A DNA stretch of 64,000 nucleotides from F23-D06 sp045600905. GTDB lineage: Bacteria; Bacteroidota; Bacteroidia; Bacteroidales; WCHB1-69. The stretch covers positions 83,351 through 147,350 of the forward strand of contig JAZRYT010000189.1 of NCBI GenBank assembly GCA_045600905.1, in the 5' to 3' direction. A model generated the notes under the pieces. It did not search any database. It saw nothing but the letters and a program-made list of their open reading frames with translations, and was not told the DNA's origin. The translations under genes and the position numbers were made by a program. Of the stretch, positions 26,387 to 36,337 are shown piece by piece; the first letter of the stretch is position 1; the number at the start of each line of letters is the position of its first letter.

Positions 26387-27262
26387 TTATTTACCAGCAA
26401 TGGGGCTATAGACCTCTTTCATCGTAATCATTTTATAGAGCAACGTGGCTGCCAAAACATCGGACACGTAGTTGCCTTCTTGCGGGCAAAGTTCCACGAT
26501 GTCGAAGCCGACGACGTTTCTGTTTTTGAACACGCTGTCCAAGAACTTCAACGTCGGGTACCACTGCAATCCGCCGGGTAGCGGCGTGCCGGTCGCCGGA
26601 AGTATGGAAGGATCCAAACCGTCCAAATCGAACGTGATATAGACATTGTCCGTAAGGCGGTTCAATGCGGGCTGCATCCATTTCTCATTGTCGAAGATAT
26701 GGTGCGCATAAAAAATGTTCTCCGGCACAATGTTGTGTTGTTCTTCGGTGCAGACATTGCGGATGCCGACCTGAACAACCCGTGCAAAGTCCTGTGCGCG
26801 GCGCATCACACAAGCGTGATTGTAGATGGAGTTATGATAGTCGTCGCGGAGGTCTGCGTGCGCATCAATCTGTAAAACGGTGAGATTCTTGTACTGTTCG
26901 CTCATCGCTTTGATGGCGCCCACAGATACGGAATGTTCGCCACCAATCATCGCAATCTGCTTGCCCATCTGCTGATAATGACGGACTCTGTCATAAACAG
27001 ACTGCACCATCGTGTCGGGTGTTGTGAAATCATAATTGTGGTGGTCCGTATAGATACCGGCGTTGCAGGCTTCGCATTCGTATTGTACATCATAGAGTTC
27101 CAGACTGTCGGAGGCATTGAGGATTGCCTGCGGGCCTTTGTCCGCGCCTTTCACAAAAGTACTCGTGCCATCATACGGCACCGTCAGTAGGACAAAACGA
27201 GCGGATTCCAGTGTAAGGAATTCGTCGTCCATATCCATAAAATGGTTCATCTGTTTTATCAT
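26387..27262 (-). CDS. speB: Agmatinase/arginase-family ureohydrolase
   Basis: 291 residues. The binuclear manganese site motifs are all present: GGEHSVS, IDAHADLRDDY, NHACVMRRA and FDLDGLDPS. These define the arginase/agmatinase family; agmatine is the usual assignment for this group in Bacteroidetes (making putrescine), though formiminoglutamate or others cannot be excluded. The start overlaps the uvrA stop by one base (TAATG), so it is expected to be expressed with uvrA. A second Met lies at residue 5. Confidence 0.9.
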   Translation of the reverse strand: MIKQMNHFMDMDDEFLTLESARFVLLTVPYDGTSTFVKGADKGPQAILNASDSLELYDVQYECEACNAGIYTDHHNYDFTTPDTMVQSVYDRVRHYQQMGKQIAMIGGEHSVSVGAIKAMSEQYKNLTVLQIDAHADLRDDYHNSIYNHACVMRRAQDFARVVQVGIRNVCTEEQHNIVPENIFYAHHIFDNEKWMQPALNRLTDNVYITFDLDGLDPSILPATGTPLPGGLQWYPTLKFLDSVFKNRNVVGFDIVELCPQEGNYVSDVLAATLLYKMITMKEVYSPIAGK

Positions 27263-30093
27263 TACTTCAATTCTTTAGCTAAAAATTTGGCGGTAAAGCC
27301 GACTTTTTTCTTGACAATCTGCTCCGGCGTCCCTACGGCGAGCACTTCGCCTCCGGCGCGTCCGCCTTCCGGTCCCATATCGATTATCCAATCGGCCATC
27401 TTGATGACATCCATATTGTGTTCGATGACAATCACCGTATTGCCGCGTTCCACCAATTGGTTCAGGACATTCAGCAATATGGCGATATCGTGGAAATGGA
27501 GTCCCGTGGTGGGTTCGTCCAAAATATAAACGGTATGTCCGGTTTCTTTTTTGGACAGCTCGGAAGCCAATTTCACGCGTTGCGCCTCGCCACCGGAAAG
27601 CGTAGTGGAGGATTGTCCCAAACGAAGATAACCCAAGCCCACATCAGCCATCGTCTTGAGTGGTTGCACGATGGAAGGAATATTTTCAAAAAATTCAATG
27701 GCATGCTCGATATCCATTTCCAGCACATCATTGATGGATTTTCCCTTGTAACGAACTTCAAGAGTCTCGTTGTTATAGCGTTTGCCGCCACACTTTTCGC
27801 ACGAGACATACACATCCGGGAGGAAGTTCATCTCGATGGTTTGGACACCGGCACCTTTGCATTCCTCACAACGCCCGCCAGGAACATTGAAGGAAAAACG
27901 TCCGGGTTTATAACCTCTGATTTTGGATTCCGGAAGCTCGGTGAAAAGCTTGCGGATGTCGTCAAACACACCCACGTAGGTGACGGGGTTGGAACGAGGC
28001 GTACGTCCAATTGGCTGTTGGTTGATTTCAATAATTTTATCGACGAAGTCCAATCCGACAATTTCCTCGTAAGCCAAAGGTTTTTTTTCGGAGTGGTAAA
28101 TATATTGATTCAGAATGGGATAGAGCGTCTCGTTGATGAGCGTGGATTTTCCACTACCTGACACGCCCGTCACACAAATGAATGTTCCAAGCGGAAATTC
28201 CACGGTGACGTTTTTCAAATTGTTGCCTTTTGCGCCAATAATGGTCAAGGATTCGCCATTGCCTTTCCTACGCTGTTTGGGCACCTCGATTTTTTTGCGG
28301 CCGGTAAGGTAGTCTGCTGTCAGGGACTGTGTTTTGATGATTTCATCATACGTGCCGCACGCCATAATCTGACCGCCGTTCTCACCTGCCGCGGGTCCGA
28401 CATCTACGATGTAGTCGGCCGCCTCCATCATATCGCGGTCGTGCTCGACCACTATCACGCTGTTACCCAAGTCGCGCAAATCCTTGAGCGACTGAATAAG
28501 CAGCTGGTTGTCGCGCTGGTGCAGCCCGATACTCGGCTCATCCAAGATGTACATCACATTGACGAGCTGCGAACTGATTTGCGTGGCCAGGCGGATGCGC
28601 TGTGCCTCTCCACCAGACAAGGATGCGGAGGAACGATCCAATGACAAATACTGGATGCCGACATTGCACAGGAATTGGAGCCTGAAACTGATTTCGCGAA
28701 GGATTTCAGATGCGATGCGTTTTTGCGTGGCATTGAGTTTCTTGGGCAGATGCTCTATCCACTCACTCAGCTCTGAAATGTCCAAATGTGCCAGTTCCGC
28801 AATATTTTTTCCATCCAAGCGGAAATGCAGTGACTCTTTTTTCAGGCGCGCGCCGTGACATTCCGGACAAGGCTCCATATTCACAAACTGGTTGACCCAT
28901 TTGCGCAAAGAGGCTGGCATATTGTCGCCGCTGAGGTTCTGGATATAGTTGATAACGCCCTCAAAAGATTTCTTGATAGGTGCAAGACCCGAATACTCAC
29001 GCTTGACGTGAAGAAGTTCCGGTGAGCCATACAGCACCAAATTCAGATTCTGTTCCGACAGCTCATTGATGGGGTCGGAAAGAGAAAAGTGATATTTTTC
29101 GGCAAGCGCGTCCAATTCTCTAAAAAGCAGCGTGTTTTTGTATTCGCCGATGGCAACGATACCACCTTTTTTGATTGACTTGGACGGATCAGGGATGATT
29201 TTTTTGAGGTCGATTTCCGACACGGTGCCCAACCCGCCGCAATGTTCGCAAGCCCCGTATGGCGAATTGAACGAAAACGTGTTCGGTTCCGGTTCGGGAT
29301 ACGAGATTCCCGTCGTCGGGCACATCAGGAACTTACTGTAGTTTTTCACCTCGTTGGTGTCGTTGTCGATAATCATAATGGCGCCTTTGCCATATTTCAT
29401 CGCAATATGCACACTGTTGGCCAGTCGAATCTTTGAAAATTCCGTCACGTTAAGGGTGTCTATCGCCAACTCTATATCGTGGATTTTGTATCGATCGACC
29501 TGCATATTGAGCATTATTTTGCGCATCACGCCGTCAATGCGGACACGTGTAAATCCCTGTTTGCGAATGTTTTCGAAAAGTTCCTTATAGTGACCTTTAC
29601 GTCTTCTGACCACAGGAGCCAAAATGGAGATGTACTTTCCATCGTAACGATTGAGGATCAGCTCGATAAGTTCCTTTTCGGTATAGTGAACCATTTTTTC
29701 CTGCGTGTTGTAGGAGTAGGCATCAGCCACGCGGGCAAAGAGCAGACGCAGAAAGTCATAGACCTCCGTAATGGTACCCACTGTGGAGCGGGGGTTTTTG
29801 TTGACGGTTTTCTGTTCGATGGAAATCACAGGGTTGAGCCCGGAAATCTTATCTACGTCTGGGTGCTCGAGGTTGCCGATGAAATGGCGGGCATACGCGG
29901 AAAACGTGTCCATATAGCGGCGTTGCCCTTCAGCGTAAATCGTGTCAAATGCCAGGGAAGACTTTCCACTGCCGCTCAAGCCGGTAATTACCGCCAACTT
30001 CTGTTGCGGGATGGTGATAGAGATGTTTTTCAAATTATTTTCACGCGCACCGGAAACGACGAGCGAATCTTCAGCAAAAATATTGTCTTCCAT
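27262..30093 (-). CDS. uvrA: Excinuclease ABC subunit UvrA
   Basis: 943 residues. DNA-damage recognition ATPase of nucleotide excision repair. Two ABC ATPase halves are visible: Walker A GLSGSGKSSL near 31 and GVSGSGKSTL in the second half, each with an LSGGEAQR signature, and zinc motifs CEHCGG.., CPECHGARL and CEECKGAG..CEKCGGKRY. The start at 30093 is chosen; the open frame extends 27 residues further upstream, but that part lies in the promoter repeat and is not UvrA-like. Confidence 0.96.
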   Translation of the reverse strand: MEDNIFAEDSLVVSGARENNLKNISITIPQQKLAVITGLSGSGKSSLAFDTIYAEGQRRYMDTFSAYARHFIGNLEHPDVDKISGLNPVISIEQKTVNKNPRSTVGTITEVYDFLRLLFARVADAYSYNTQEKMVHYTEKELIELILNRYDGKYISILAPVVRRRKGHYKELFENIRKQGFTRVRIDGVMRKIMLNMQVDRYKIHDIELAIDTLNVTEFSKIRLANSVHIAMKYGKGAIMIIDNDTNEVKNYSKFLMCPTTGISYPEPEPNTFSFNSPYGACEHCGGLGTVSEIDLKKIIPDPSKSIKKGGIVAIGEYKNTLLFRELDALAEKYHFSLSDPINELSEQNLNLVLYGSPELLHVKREYSGLAPIKKSFEGVINYIQNLSGDNMPASLRKWVNQFVNMEPCPECHGARLKKESLHFRLDGKNIAELAHLDISELSEWIEHLPKKLNATQKRIASEILREISFRLQFLCNVGIQYLSLDRSSASLSGGEAQRIRLATQISSQLVNVMYILDEPSIGLHQRDNQLLIQSLKDLRDLGNSVIVVEHDRDMMEAADYIVDVGPAAGENGGQIMACGTYDEIIKTQSLTADYLTGRKKIEVPKQRRKGNGESLTIIGAKGNNLKNVTVEFPLGTFICVTGVSGSGKSTLINETLYPILNQYIYHSEKKPLAYEEIVGLDFVDKIIEINQQPIGRTPRSNPVTYVGVFDDIRKLFTELPESKIRGYKPGRFSFNVPGGRCEECKGAGVQTIEMNFLPDVYVSCEKCGGKRYNNETLEVRYKGKSINDVLEMDIEHAIEFFENIPSIVQPLKTMADVGLGYLRLGQSSTTLSGGEAQRVKLASELSKKETGHTVYILDEPTTGLHFHDIAILLNVLNQLVERGNTVIVIEHNMDVIKMADWIIDMGPEGGRAGGEVLAVGTPEQIVKKKVGFTAKFLAKELK

Positions 30094-30126
30094 TAATTTA
30101 AAGGTATTAGCAAGCCCCGAAAAAGA

Positions 30127-30219
30127 GGGCCGCAAAGATACAAAAATTAATTCGACAATGCGGTAGTTCAACAATGTGGTTTGGAGCAGCGCAGGGAAAA
30201 ATATTTCGCCCGTTGGTGA
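30127..30219. repeat. 93-bp direct repeat, copy 1 (uvrA promoter region)
   Basis: About 91% identical (8 mismatches, 7 of them in the last third) to 30735-30827. It carries, on the minus strand, the uvrA -7 element TATCTTTG (30133-30140). Together the copies bracket the toxin-antitoxin pair. Confidence 0.9.
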
Positions 30220-30236
30220 AGGAATGGGGATTTTAT

Positions 30237-30515
30237 TTAAAACAGGTCGGAATGGCTGCCAGTACTTAACATTAATAGAATCAATTCATCATCAAATTGT
30301 TGCCAAATCAGAAGCCAGTCGGGTTGGATATGACATTCCCACGTGTTGTTACTTTTGGTGCCAGCGAGTTTGTGTGGTTTATACACAGCAGGTAAAGAAC
30401 CGGTATCTGCCAATATGGAAATTGCTGCTTTTAATTTTTCTATAGGTAGATGTCGCTTATGGCAAAGTTTAAGATCTCTGTTAAATTGGTTGGTCGTACG
30501 AATACTATATTTCAT
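30237..30515 (-). CDS. YafQ/RelE-family mRNA interferase toxin
   Basis: 92 residues. The pattern MKYSIRTTNQFNRDLKLCHKRHLP...HKLAGTKSNNTWECHIQPDWLLIWQ...ILLMLSTGSHSDLF is that of YafQ-type toxins, which cleave mRNA in the ribosome; the conserved catalytic histidines (HKL, ECHI, the final SHSDLF) and the aromatic end are present. It overlaps the antitoxin gene by 11 bases. The module sits between two 93-bp repeats and upstream of uvrA. Confidence 0.9.
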   Translation of the reverse strand: MKYSIRTTNQFNRDLKLCHKRHLPIEKLKAAISILADTGSLPAVYKPHKLAGTKSNNTWECHIQPDWLLIWQQFDDELILLMLSTGSHSDLF

Positions 30516-30720
30516 CGTTCAGCACTGTGTCAAAAAGTTCGTCAACATTTTCCCATTTTGAAACTCGGTCAGCAGCCACATCTTCCAACGCTAATTCGAG
30601 ACTTCCTTTCTTTTTGCGCTTCGGCGTAGTTTTTACTGTAACACCAGCAATATTGCTCAATACTTTTCGCAAACTGGGAAGTATGCTATCGTTTTCAACA
30701 GTTAATATTAATTCGGTCAT
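30505..30720 (-). CDS. Antitoxin partner of the YafQ-like toxin
   Basis: 71 residues from the Met at 30720 (MTELILTVENDSILPSLRKVLSNIAGVTVKTTPKRKKKG...). The N-terminal strand-helix-helix pattern and basic linker fit short ribbon-helix-helix or DUF-type antitoxins that precede RelE/YafQ toxins in Bacteroidetes; the acidic C-terminus would neutralise the toxin. The open frame runs further upstream (to 30879) but through the direct repeat; the start at 30720 lies just after the promoter element at 30741-30748. Confidence 0.8.
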   Translation of the reverse strand: MTELILTVENDSILPSLRKVLSNIAGVTVKTTPKRKKKGSLELALEDVAADRVSKWENVDELFDTVLNDEI

Positions 30721-30734
30721 AGTTGTGTTTTTTA

Positions 30735-30827
30735 GGGCCGCAAAGATACAAAAATTAATTCGACAATGCGGTAATTCAACAATGTGGTTTGGAGTAAAGC
30801 TGAGGAAAATATTTCGTCCGTTGGTGA
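30735..30827. repeat. 93-bp direct repeat, copy 2 (toxin-antitoxin promoter)
   Basis: Copy of 30127-30219. It places the same TATCTTTG -7 element (30741-30748, minus strand) in front of the antitoxin gene. Confidence 0.9.
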
Positions 30828-30872
30828 CAGGAAAAAAAGCTTGACTTGCGGCTGGAATGCCGAAAAGACCTA

Positions 30873-31838
30873 CTACCACCCAAACGGATGCGGCTCGGTG
30901 GGCAGAGCGGCTAGCGGATGGTAATCGCCGACCAAGCCGATGGCTTTGGCGTTGCGGATATCATAGACGGTCTGGATGCAAGCGCGAACGTCGTCCAATC
31001 CGAATCCTTGTCCGGCCAATATATGCTTGTAACTTTGTGTGTGCAACTCCGTGAAACCGCCGCTAAACTCGAATTCCTCGTTTTCAATCTTGATGGAACG
31101 ATATGTACGTAATCCCTGCTCCCGAATCTCGGCGGGCAATGTGTGGATGTTGATACTCAGGAAATAACGGACGCGCGCCTTCTGAAGCTGCAAGAATCCT
31201 GCGACTCTGTCCTGCGTGGCCACGTGCACGACATTCTTTTCCACATTTCCGAAAATGTAGGTCAGCATATCGTAAAAATGGACGCCGATGTTGGTGGCGA
31301 TGCCGCCGCTTTTGCTCTGGTCTCCTTTCCAAGAAGCATAATACCAAAAACCGCGCGAAGTAATGTAGGTGAGATCCACATCATAAATCTTATCCTGCGG
31401 GCCGTTGTCTATTTTCTGCTTGAGTGCTATGATTGAAGGGTGAAGACGGAGTTGGAGAATATTGTTGACCTTATGGCCCGTCTCCTGCTCCATTTTCTGC
31501 AGACCGTCAATATTCCACGGATTCAGCACCAAAGGCTTTTCGCAAATGACATCCGCGCCCAGGCGCAAAGCATAACGTGTGTGCGCATCGTGCAGATAGT
31601 TTGGCGTACAAACGGTCACGAAATCAATCCGGCCACCACCATTGATGAGCTTGGAGCAATGACGGTCGAAGAGCTCCTGCTCGGTGAAAAATGAAGACTC
31701 GGGGAAATAGCTGTCCAAAATGCCCACGCTATCGGACTTGTCATACGCGGCCACGAGGTTGTTGTCCGTGTCTTTAATGGCTTTGAGATGACGCGGCGCC
31801 ACGTACCCGCCGACTCCGATGATGGCAAAATTCTTCAT
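30873..31838 (-). CDS. Gfo/Idh/MocA oxidoreductase, WlbA/WbpB-like
   Basis: 321 residues. N-terminal NAD(P)-binding fold (IGVGGYVAPRHLKAI) and the EKPLVLNPW motif typical of the family; the GxYVAPxH opening and overall similarity point to the sugar-nucleotide 3-dehydrogenases WlbA/WbpB that oxidise UDP-N-acetylglucosaminuronate in diacetamido-uronic acid synthesis. It begins 3 bases after the CapD-like gene. No WlbB/WlbC partners are in the window, so the exact substrate is inferred. Confidence 0.8.
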   Translation of the reverse strand: MKNFAIIGVGGYVAPRHLKAIKDTDNNLVAAYDKSDSVGILDSYFPESSFFTEQELFDRHCSKLINGGGRIDFVTVCTPNYLHDAHTRYALRLGADVICEKPLVLNPWNIDGLQKMEQETGHKVNNILQLRLHPSIIALKQKIDNGPQDKIYDVDLTYITSRGFWYYASWKGDQSKSGGIATNIGVHFYDMLTYIFGNVEKNVVHVATQDRVAGFLQLQKARVRYFLSINIHTLPAEIREQGLRTYRSIKIENEEFEFSGGFTELHTQSYKHILAGQGFGLDDVRACIQTVYDIRNAKAIGLVGDYHPLAALPTEPHPFGW

Positions 31839-31841
31839 ACG

Positions 31842-33758
31842 TTATTGTTTGTTTTGTTCCTTATTATCAATGGCTTCAAAAATGGAATTGTTGCTTTTGT
31901 ACTCTTCCACTACTTCCTTCATCAACGTGACGATGGTGAAATCATCATCATTCTGATGCGCAATGAGGTTCTCGATTTTTGAGATCAGCTGGTCGTACTC
32001 GTACGTGCGCACCTTGGCAATCATAATCTTCTTATGCGGCGTCTTGATGGTGTTCTCCTCGTTGGCAAGAAGTTCCTCATACAACTTTTCACCCGGGCGC
32101 AATCCCGTAACTTCGATGGAGATATCCTTGTCCAACGTAAGTCCGGAGAGCTGAATCATCTTCTTGGCCAAATCGTAAATACGCACAGACTTGCCCATAT
32201 CGAAGATGAAGATTTCTCCACCCTTACCCATCGCTCCCGCCGTGATGACCAATTGGCAGGCTTCCGAAATAGTCATGAAATAGCGTGTGATGTCAGGATG
32301 CGTAATGGTGACGGGGCCGCCACTTTCAATCTGCTTACGGAAAATGGGGATCACCGAACCGTTTGAGCCTAACACATTGCCAAATCGCGTTGTGACGAAC
32401 TTGGTAGTGCTTTGGTGGAAGTTGAGCGACTGCACATACATTTCCGCAATACGCTTGGACGCGCCCATCACATTCGTCGGATTTACGGCTTTATCTGTAG
32501 ATACCATCACGAACTTTTTGGCACCGTACTTGACGGCCAAATCGGCCAGCGACTTGGTTCCCGCCACGTTGACTTTGATGGCGGAACGCACGTTCTTCTC
32601 CATCATCGGAACGTGCTTATAGGCCGCCGCGTGATAGATGATGTCCGGTTTGTACTCACTCATATATTTCTCCAACTGCACCGTGTCGCAAATGTCGAAA
32701 ATATGCAAATTCACACGATCCATCCCGTTAATCTGCATAATCTCATTCTGGAGGAAGAAGCAGGGCGTTTCCGCTTCATCAATCAACACTAATCTTTTAT
32801 ATTTGAAATTCAGCAGTTGTCTGACGATTTCGCTACCGATGGAGCCGGCCGCACCTGTAATCATAATGGTCTGGTCGTTCAACTCTGGATTCAATAGGGA
32901 AAGGTCCAATTGGATGGGATCACGTTCCAGTAAGTCTTCGATTTTGACGGTCTTGATCTGCTTAAAGCTCAGATTACCGTTCAGCCAGCGAGATACGGGT
33001 GGGACTTTCAACACTTTCACATTATACGGCAACGCGATGTCTGTGATTTCCTTCACTTTGGCATTCGTGATTTTCTGCACGGCGATAATCAGGAAGGATA
33101 CGTTGTTGATGCGCAAAAACTGGTCGAGGTCTTTGAAATCGATGACAGGCAGACTTTCCAACTGCATATCGATTTTAGTAGGATCCTCATCAAAGAAAGC
33201 CAACACATTGTATTTGGATGCATTGTCACGATCAATAGTGCGTTTGGTTGTGACGCCGGAAGATCCCGCACCGAAAATGACGATGTTCTTTCTTCGCTTC
33301 GCCGGATTCATCGTTTCCAAATAATAGAGTTTGAAAGCGAAACGATATATCAGCAAAAGCACTGTCGTGAAGAAGAACTCCATTATCCAAATAGAGTTGG
33401 GAATAAGGAAATGTTTGGTGAGCGAATAATCTATGAAATTGATAATCCCTAACAGGAATGTACCTAAGAAGCAGGCCCAGAATATTTTAACCACATCTTT
33501 GGTGCTGGTGTAGCGAACCACTTGATGATGGGTTTGGAAAATCTCAAAAAGCACGAACCGCACAAGCACAATGACAATGGGTGCATAAACCCAGTCGGAA
33601 GTGTAAAGATGACTGGGAAATTGAAAATTATCACGGGTGAAAAGCGCGAGATAGACGGAAATGGCAACCAACAAAATGTCGATAATCATCACAAACCACG
33701 GCGGTGTGATATTCAAATTCCTGACTTTCAAATATAATTTCTTAATCGGAGAACTCAT
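31842..33758 (-). CDS. Membrane-bound nucleotide-sugar 4,6-dehydratase, CapD/FlaA1/WbpM family
   Basis: 638 residues: four membrane helices in the first 150 residues, a CoA-binding-like Rossmann domain (about 145-270) and a C-terminal SDR domain with GAAGSIGSEIVRQL and AAYKHVPMMEKN. The active site reads STDKAVNPTNVMGASK, where Met replaces the usual Tyr of YxxxK, as in WbpM/PglF long-form dehydratases. It likely makes a UDP-4-keto-6-deoxy sugar for surface polysaccharide. It is followed by the WlbA-like gene. A -7-like TACGTTTG (minus, 33780-33787) is just upstream. Confidence 0.88.
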   Translation of the reverse strand: MSSPIKKLYLKVRNLNITPPWFVMIIDILLVAISVYLALFTRDNFQFPSHLYTSDWVYAPIVIVLVRFVLFEIFQTHHQVVRYTSTKDVVKIFWACFLGTFLLGIINFIDYSLTKHFLIPNSIWIMEFFFTTVLLLIYRFAFKLYYLETMNPAKRRKNIVIFGAGSSGVTTKRTIDRDNASKYNVLAFFDEDPTKIDMQLESLPVIDFKDLDQFLRINNVSFLIIAVQKITNAKVKEITDIALPYNVKVLKVPPVSRWLNGNLSFKQIKTVKIEDLLERDPIQLDLSLLNPELNDQTIMITGAAGSIGSEIVRQLLNFKYKRLVLIDEAETPCFFLQNEIMQINGMDRVNLHIFDICDTVQLEKYMSEYKPDIIYHAAAYKHVPMMEKNVRSAIKVNVAGTKSLADLAVKYGAKKFVMVSTDKAVNPTNVMGASKRIAEMYVQSLNFHQSTTKFVTTRFGNVLGSNGSVIPIFRKQIESGGPVTITHPDITRYFMTISEACQLVITAGAMGKGGEIFIFDMGKSVRIYDLAKKMIQLSGLTLDKDISIEVTGLRPGEKLYEELLANEENTIKTPHKKIMIAKVRTYEYDQLISKIENLIAHQNDDDFTIVTLMKEVVEEYKSNNSIFEAIDNKEQNKQ

Positions 33759-33794
33759 CTGTTAAAAATTAAAAGGCTGCAAACGTACATAATT

Positions 33795-33836
33795 TTACAA
33801 TGAATAACGAATAATGGACAATGAATAATGAACAAC
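33795..33836. repeat. Degenerate heptamer array (GAATAAY-type)
   Basis: Six 7-base units: TTACAAT, GAATAAC, GAATAAT, GGACAAT, GAATAAT, GAACAAC, in the gap between murF-alr and the CapD-like gene. Confidence 0.7.
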
Positions 33837-33859
33837 GTCCTACTAATTGTCCGTTCTTG

Positions 33860-36337
33860 CTATTCTCTCACATAGACTCTAGGGACACGTTGTGAAAGCC
33901 GCGTCAGCAATTCGTAGCTGATAAGGCCTGCGGATTCAGCCATTTCGGCGGCCGTATTGCCTTCGCCATACACGATGACCTCGTCGCCTTCGTGTACATT
34001 CAGACCCGTAATGTCCAACATACACATATCCATACAAATCTTGCCAATCACGGGAACTTTCTGCCCCTGGATGATAACGCGACCAACGCCGTTGCTCAGT
34101 TCTCTGGGATAACCGTCCGCGTAGCCAATGGGAATGATGGCCACCTGTGTGTCTTTTGCGAGTTTGTAACTGCGGTTGTATCCGATAGTTTCGCCTGCCG
34201 GGATACTCTTCACCTGCGTGACAACGGTTTTGAGTGTGGCCACATTCTGCAAATGAGTTTGGATTTCCGGGACATTGGAAAATCCATACAAACTAATGCC
34301 CAAGCGAACCATATCAAATTGGTATTGGGGGAAACGCGCAATACCGGCGCTATTGAGGATGTGTCGCAAAATAGGATAATCAAAAGCCGCGCAAATCTGC
34401 TCCGTCATCGACTTGAACAATTGTATTTGTCGCAGCGTATAGGTATCCTCTGCCGGGTCCTCGGCTGCTGCCAGATGCGAGAAGATAGATGCTATTCGCA
34501 ACTGCGGATTGTTCCGGACAATATCAATCAGTCGAGGAAGATCCTGCTCGTCAAAACCCAGTCGGTGCATTCCCGTATCCAGTTTAATATGGATATTGAA
34601 ATGCTGGATTTGGGGATGCTTCTTCAAAACATCCTCCAACTCCCGCAGGTAATAGAAATTGAAAATCTCAGGCTCCAGATTCTGCTGAACCATCACGTCA
34701 AAGCTGTGAGCTTCGGCGCCCAACACGATAATGGGAGTCTGTATGTGTCTTTTACGCAGACGGAGACCTTCGTCGGCGTATGCCACTGCCAAATAATCGA
34801 TGTGCTGATGCACCAGCTCGTTGACTAGCTCCGCATCGCCTAATCCGTATGAGTGCGCCTTCACCATCGCCACCACTTTGGTCTCAGGCTTGAGCAACGA
34901 GCGATGGACATTGAGATTGTGAACGATGGCCGGCAGACTGACATTCAGAATCGTCAGGTGCGTTTTGTGTTGCAACTTGCCGACTATCTTCTCAAAATGG
35001 AAATTACGTGCTCCTTTGATGAGTATGGATTGGTACGAGAAGTCAATATCGTGAAGTTGGTGAAGCAGTGCCGGCGTGTCCGGATAGCACAGAACCGTAG
35101 GCATTTCAAAGCAATCGCGATGCTGGCAGAGGTCGTGCCCCACGGCAATAAACGTGCTGATATGATGACGTTGCAAAAGCTTATTCAAATCCTCATAGTC
35201 TCGGTCTGTCAATGTGCCGACCTGCTCAAAATCGGATAGGATCAATGTCTTATGCGACAACTGCATTTGGGTGTCCATAAAGTCCAATGCGGCACGCAGG
35301 GAGTTGATGTCCAAGCTATATGTGTCGTTAATAATGAGGGAATGGTTGCTTCCCTCTAAAATCTCCGTTCGCATACTGACACGGGACAAGGTGCTGAGGC
35401 GCTTATCGACAACTTCCGGGGCATAGCCCAGCATCTTCATTGCGACAATCGTGTGCGTCGCATTTTCCAAAGAGGCGGCATCCAAAAACGGGATGTGATA
35501 GGAATAGCCGCCGATGGTAAGGATGGTCTGATTACCTTCCACGCGACGTTCCGTAATGGGGCAAACGGAATCTTTGCTCCCCCACGACACCATCTGCAGA
35601 TGGCGGTATTCGGGAAGAGTGAGGAGCTGGTTGAGCTCCTCGTTATCATCGTGATATATCAACGTGTCGGCAGATTGGAACAGTTTGAGTTTTTCTACAG
35701 CTTTCTGCCTGTTGTTGTGAAAGAACTGAGCGTGCGCCATACCGATATTGGTAAGTACTCCTATAGACGGACGAATGATTTTGGCCAAATGTTCCATCTC
35801 ATCTGGTTTGGAAATACCAGCTTCAAAGACGGCGATTTCCGTTTGTGTGTTCATCTGCCAGACAGAGAGCGGCACGCCTATTTGCGAGTTGTAGCTGTTG
35901 GGACTACACGTCACGTGGCGGTCATTGGACAACATATTGGCCAACCATTCCTTGACGATGGTTTTGCCGTTGCTGCCAGTAATTCCGACAACAGGGCAAC
36001 TATATTGGTCACGGTGCGCGGCAGCTATCGTTTGAAGAGCCTGCAACGCGTTCCCCACCCGAATAAAATTGCAATGCGCGAATCTGTCTGCCAGTTCGTC
36101 GGCGATATGGATATCCGCCAAGCTGCTGGTTATTACGAAATTCGAAACGCCCATCTTGATGAGGTCGGAGATATAGCGGTGACCATCGTTTTGCGATGTT
36201 TTGAACGCGAAAAAGAGCGTCCCTTCAGGATGTTTCACCTGTCGGCTATCGATACTCAATTCGAGAACATCCGCATTCTCGTCATAGCGTTTTGCCTCAA
36301 TGGGATGAAGCAGGGAGCAAATAGATGCAATCGTCAT
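33860..36337 (-). CDS. murF-alr: Bifunctional MurF ligase / alanine racemase
   Basis: 825 residues joining two wall-synthesis enzymes. Residues 1-450: MurF-type ligase (adds D-Ala-D-Ala to the UDP-MurNAc-tripeptide) with P-loop GITGSNGKT at 118-126. Residues about 460-825: PLP-dependent alanine racemase with the Lys493 site (AMVKAHSYGLG) and the C-terminal CMDMCMLDI and Tyr motifs. The fusion places D-Ala production beside its use and is typical of Bacteroidetes. The start overlaps the aroK stop by four bases (ATGA). Confidence 0.92.
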   Translation of the reverse strand: MTIASICSLLHPIEAKRYDENADVLELSIDSRQVKHPEGTLFFAFKTSQNDGHRYISDLIKMGVSNFVITSSLADIHIADELADRFAHCNFIRVGNALQALQTIAAAHRDQYSCPVVGITGSNGKTIVKEWLANMLSNDRHVTCSPNSYNSQIGVPLSVWQMNTQTEIAVFEAGISKPDEMEHLAKIIRPSIGVLTNIGMAHAQFFHNNRQKAVEKLKLFQSADTLIYHDDNEELNQLLTLPEYRHLQMVSWGSKDSVCPITERRVEGNQTILTIGGYSYHIPFLDAASLENATHTIVAMKMLGYAPEVVDKRLSTLSRVSMRTEILEGSNHSLIINDTYSLDINSLRAALDFMDTQMQLSHKTLILSDFEQVGTLTDRDYEDLNKLLQRHHISTFIAVGHDLCQHRDCFEMPTVLCYPDTPALLHQLHDIDFSYQSILIKGARNFHFEKIVGKLQHKTHLTILNVSLPAIVHNLNVHRSLLKPETKVVAMVKAHSYGLGDAELVNELVHQHIDYLAVAYADEGLRLRKRHIQTPIIVLGAEAHSFDVMVQQNLEPEIFNFYYLRELEDVLKKHPQIQHFNIHIKLDTGMHRLGFDEQDLPRLIDIVRNNPQLRIASIFSHLAAAEDPAEDTYTLRQIQLFKSMTEQICAAFDYPILRHILNSAGIARFPQYQFDMVRLGISLYGFSNVPEIQTHLQNVATLKTVVTQVKSIPAGETIGYNRSYKLAKDTQVAIIPIGYADGYPRELSNGVGRVIIQGQKVPVIGKICMDMCMLDITGLNVHEGDEVIVYGEGNTAAEMAESAGLISYELLTRLSQRVPRVYVRE

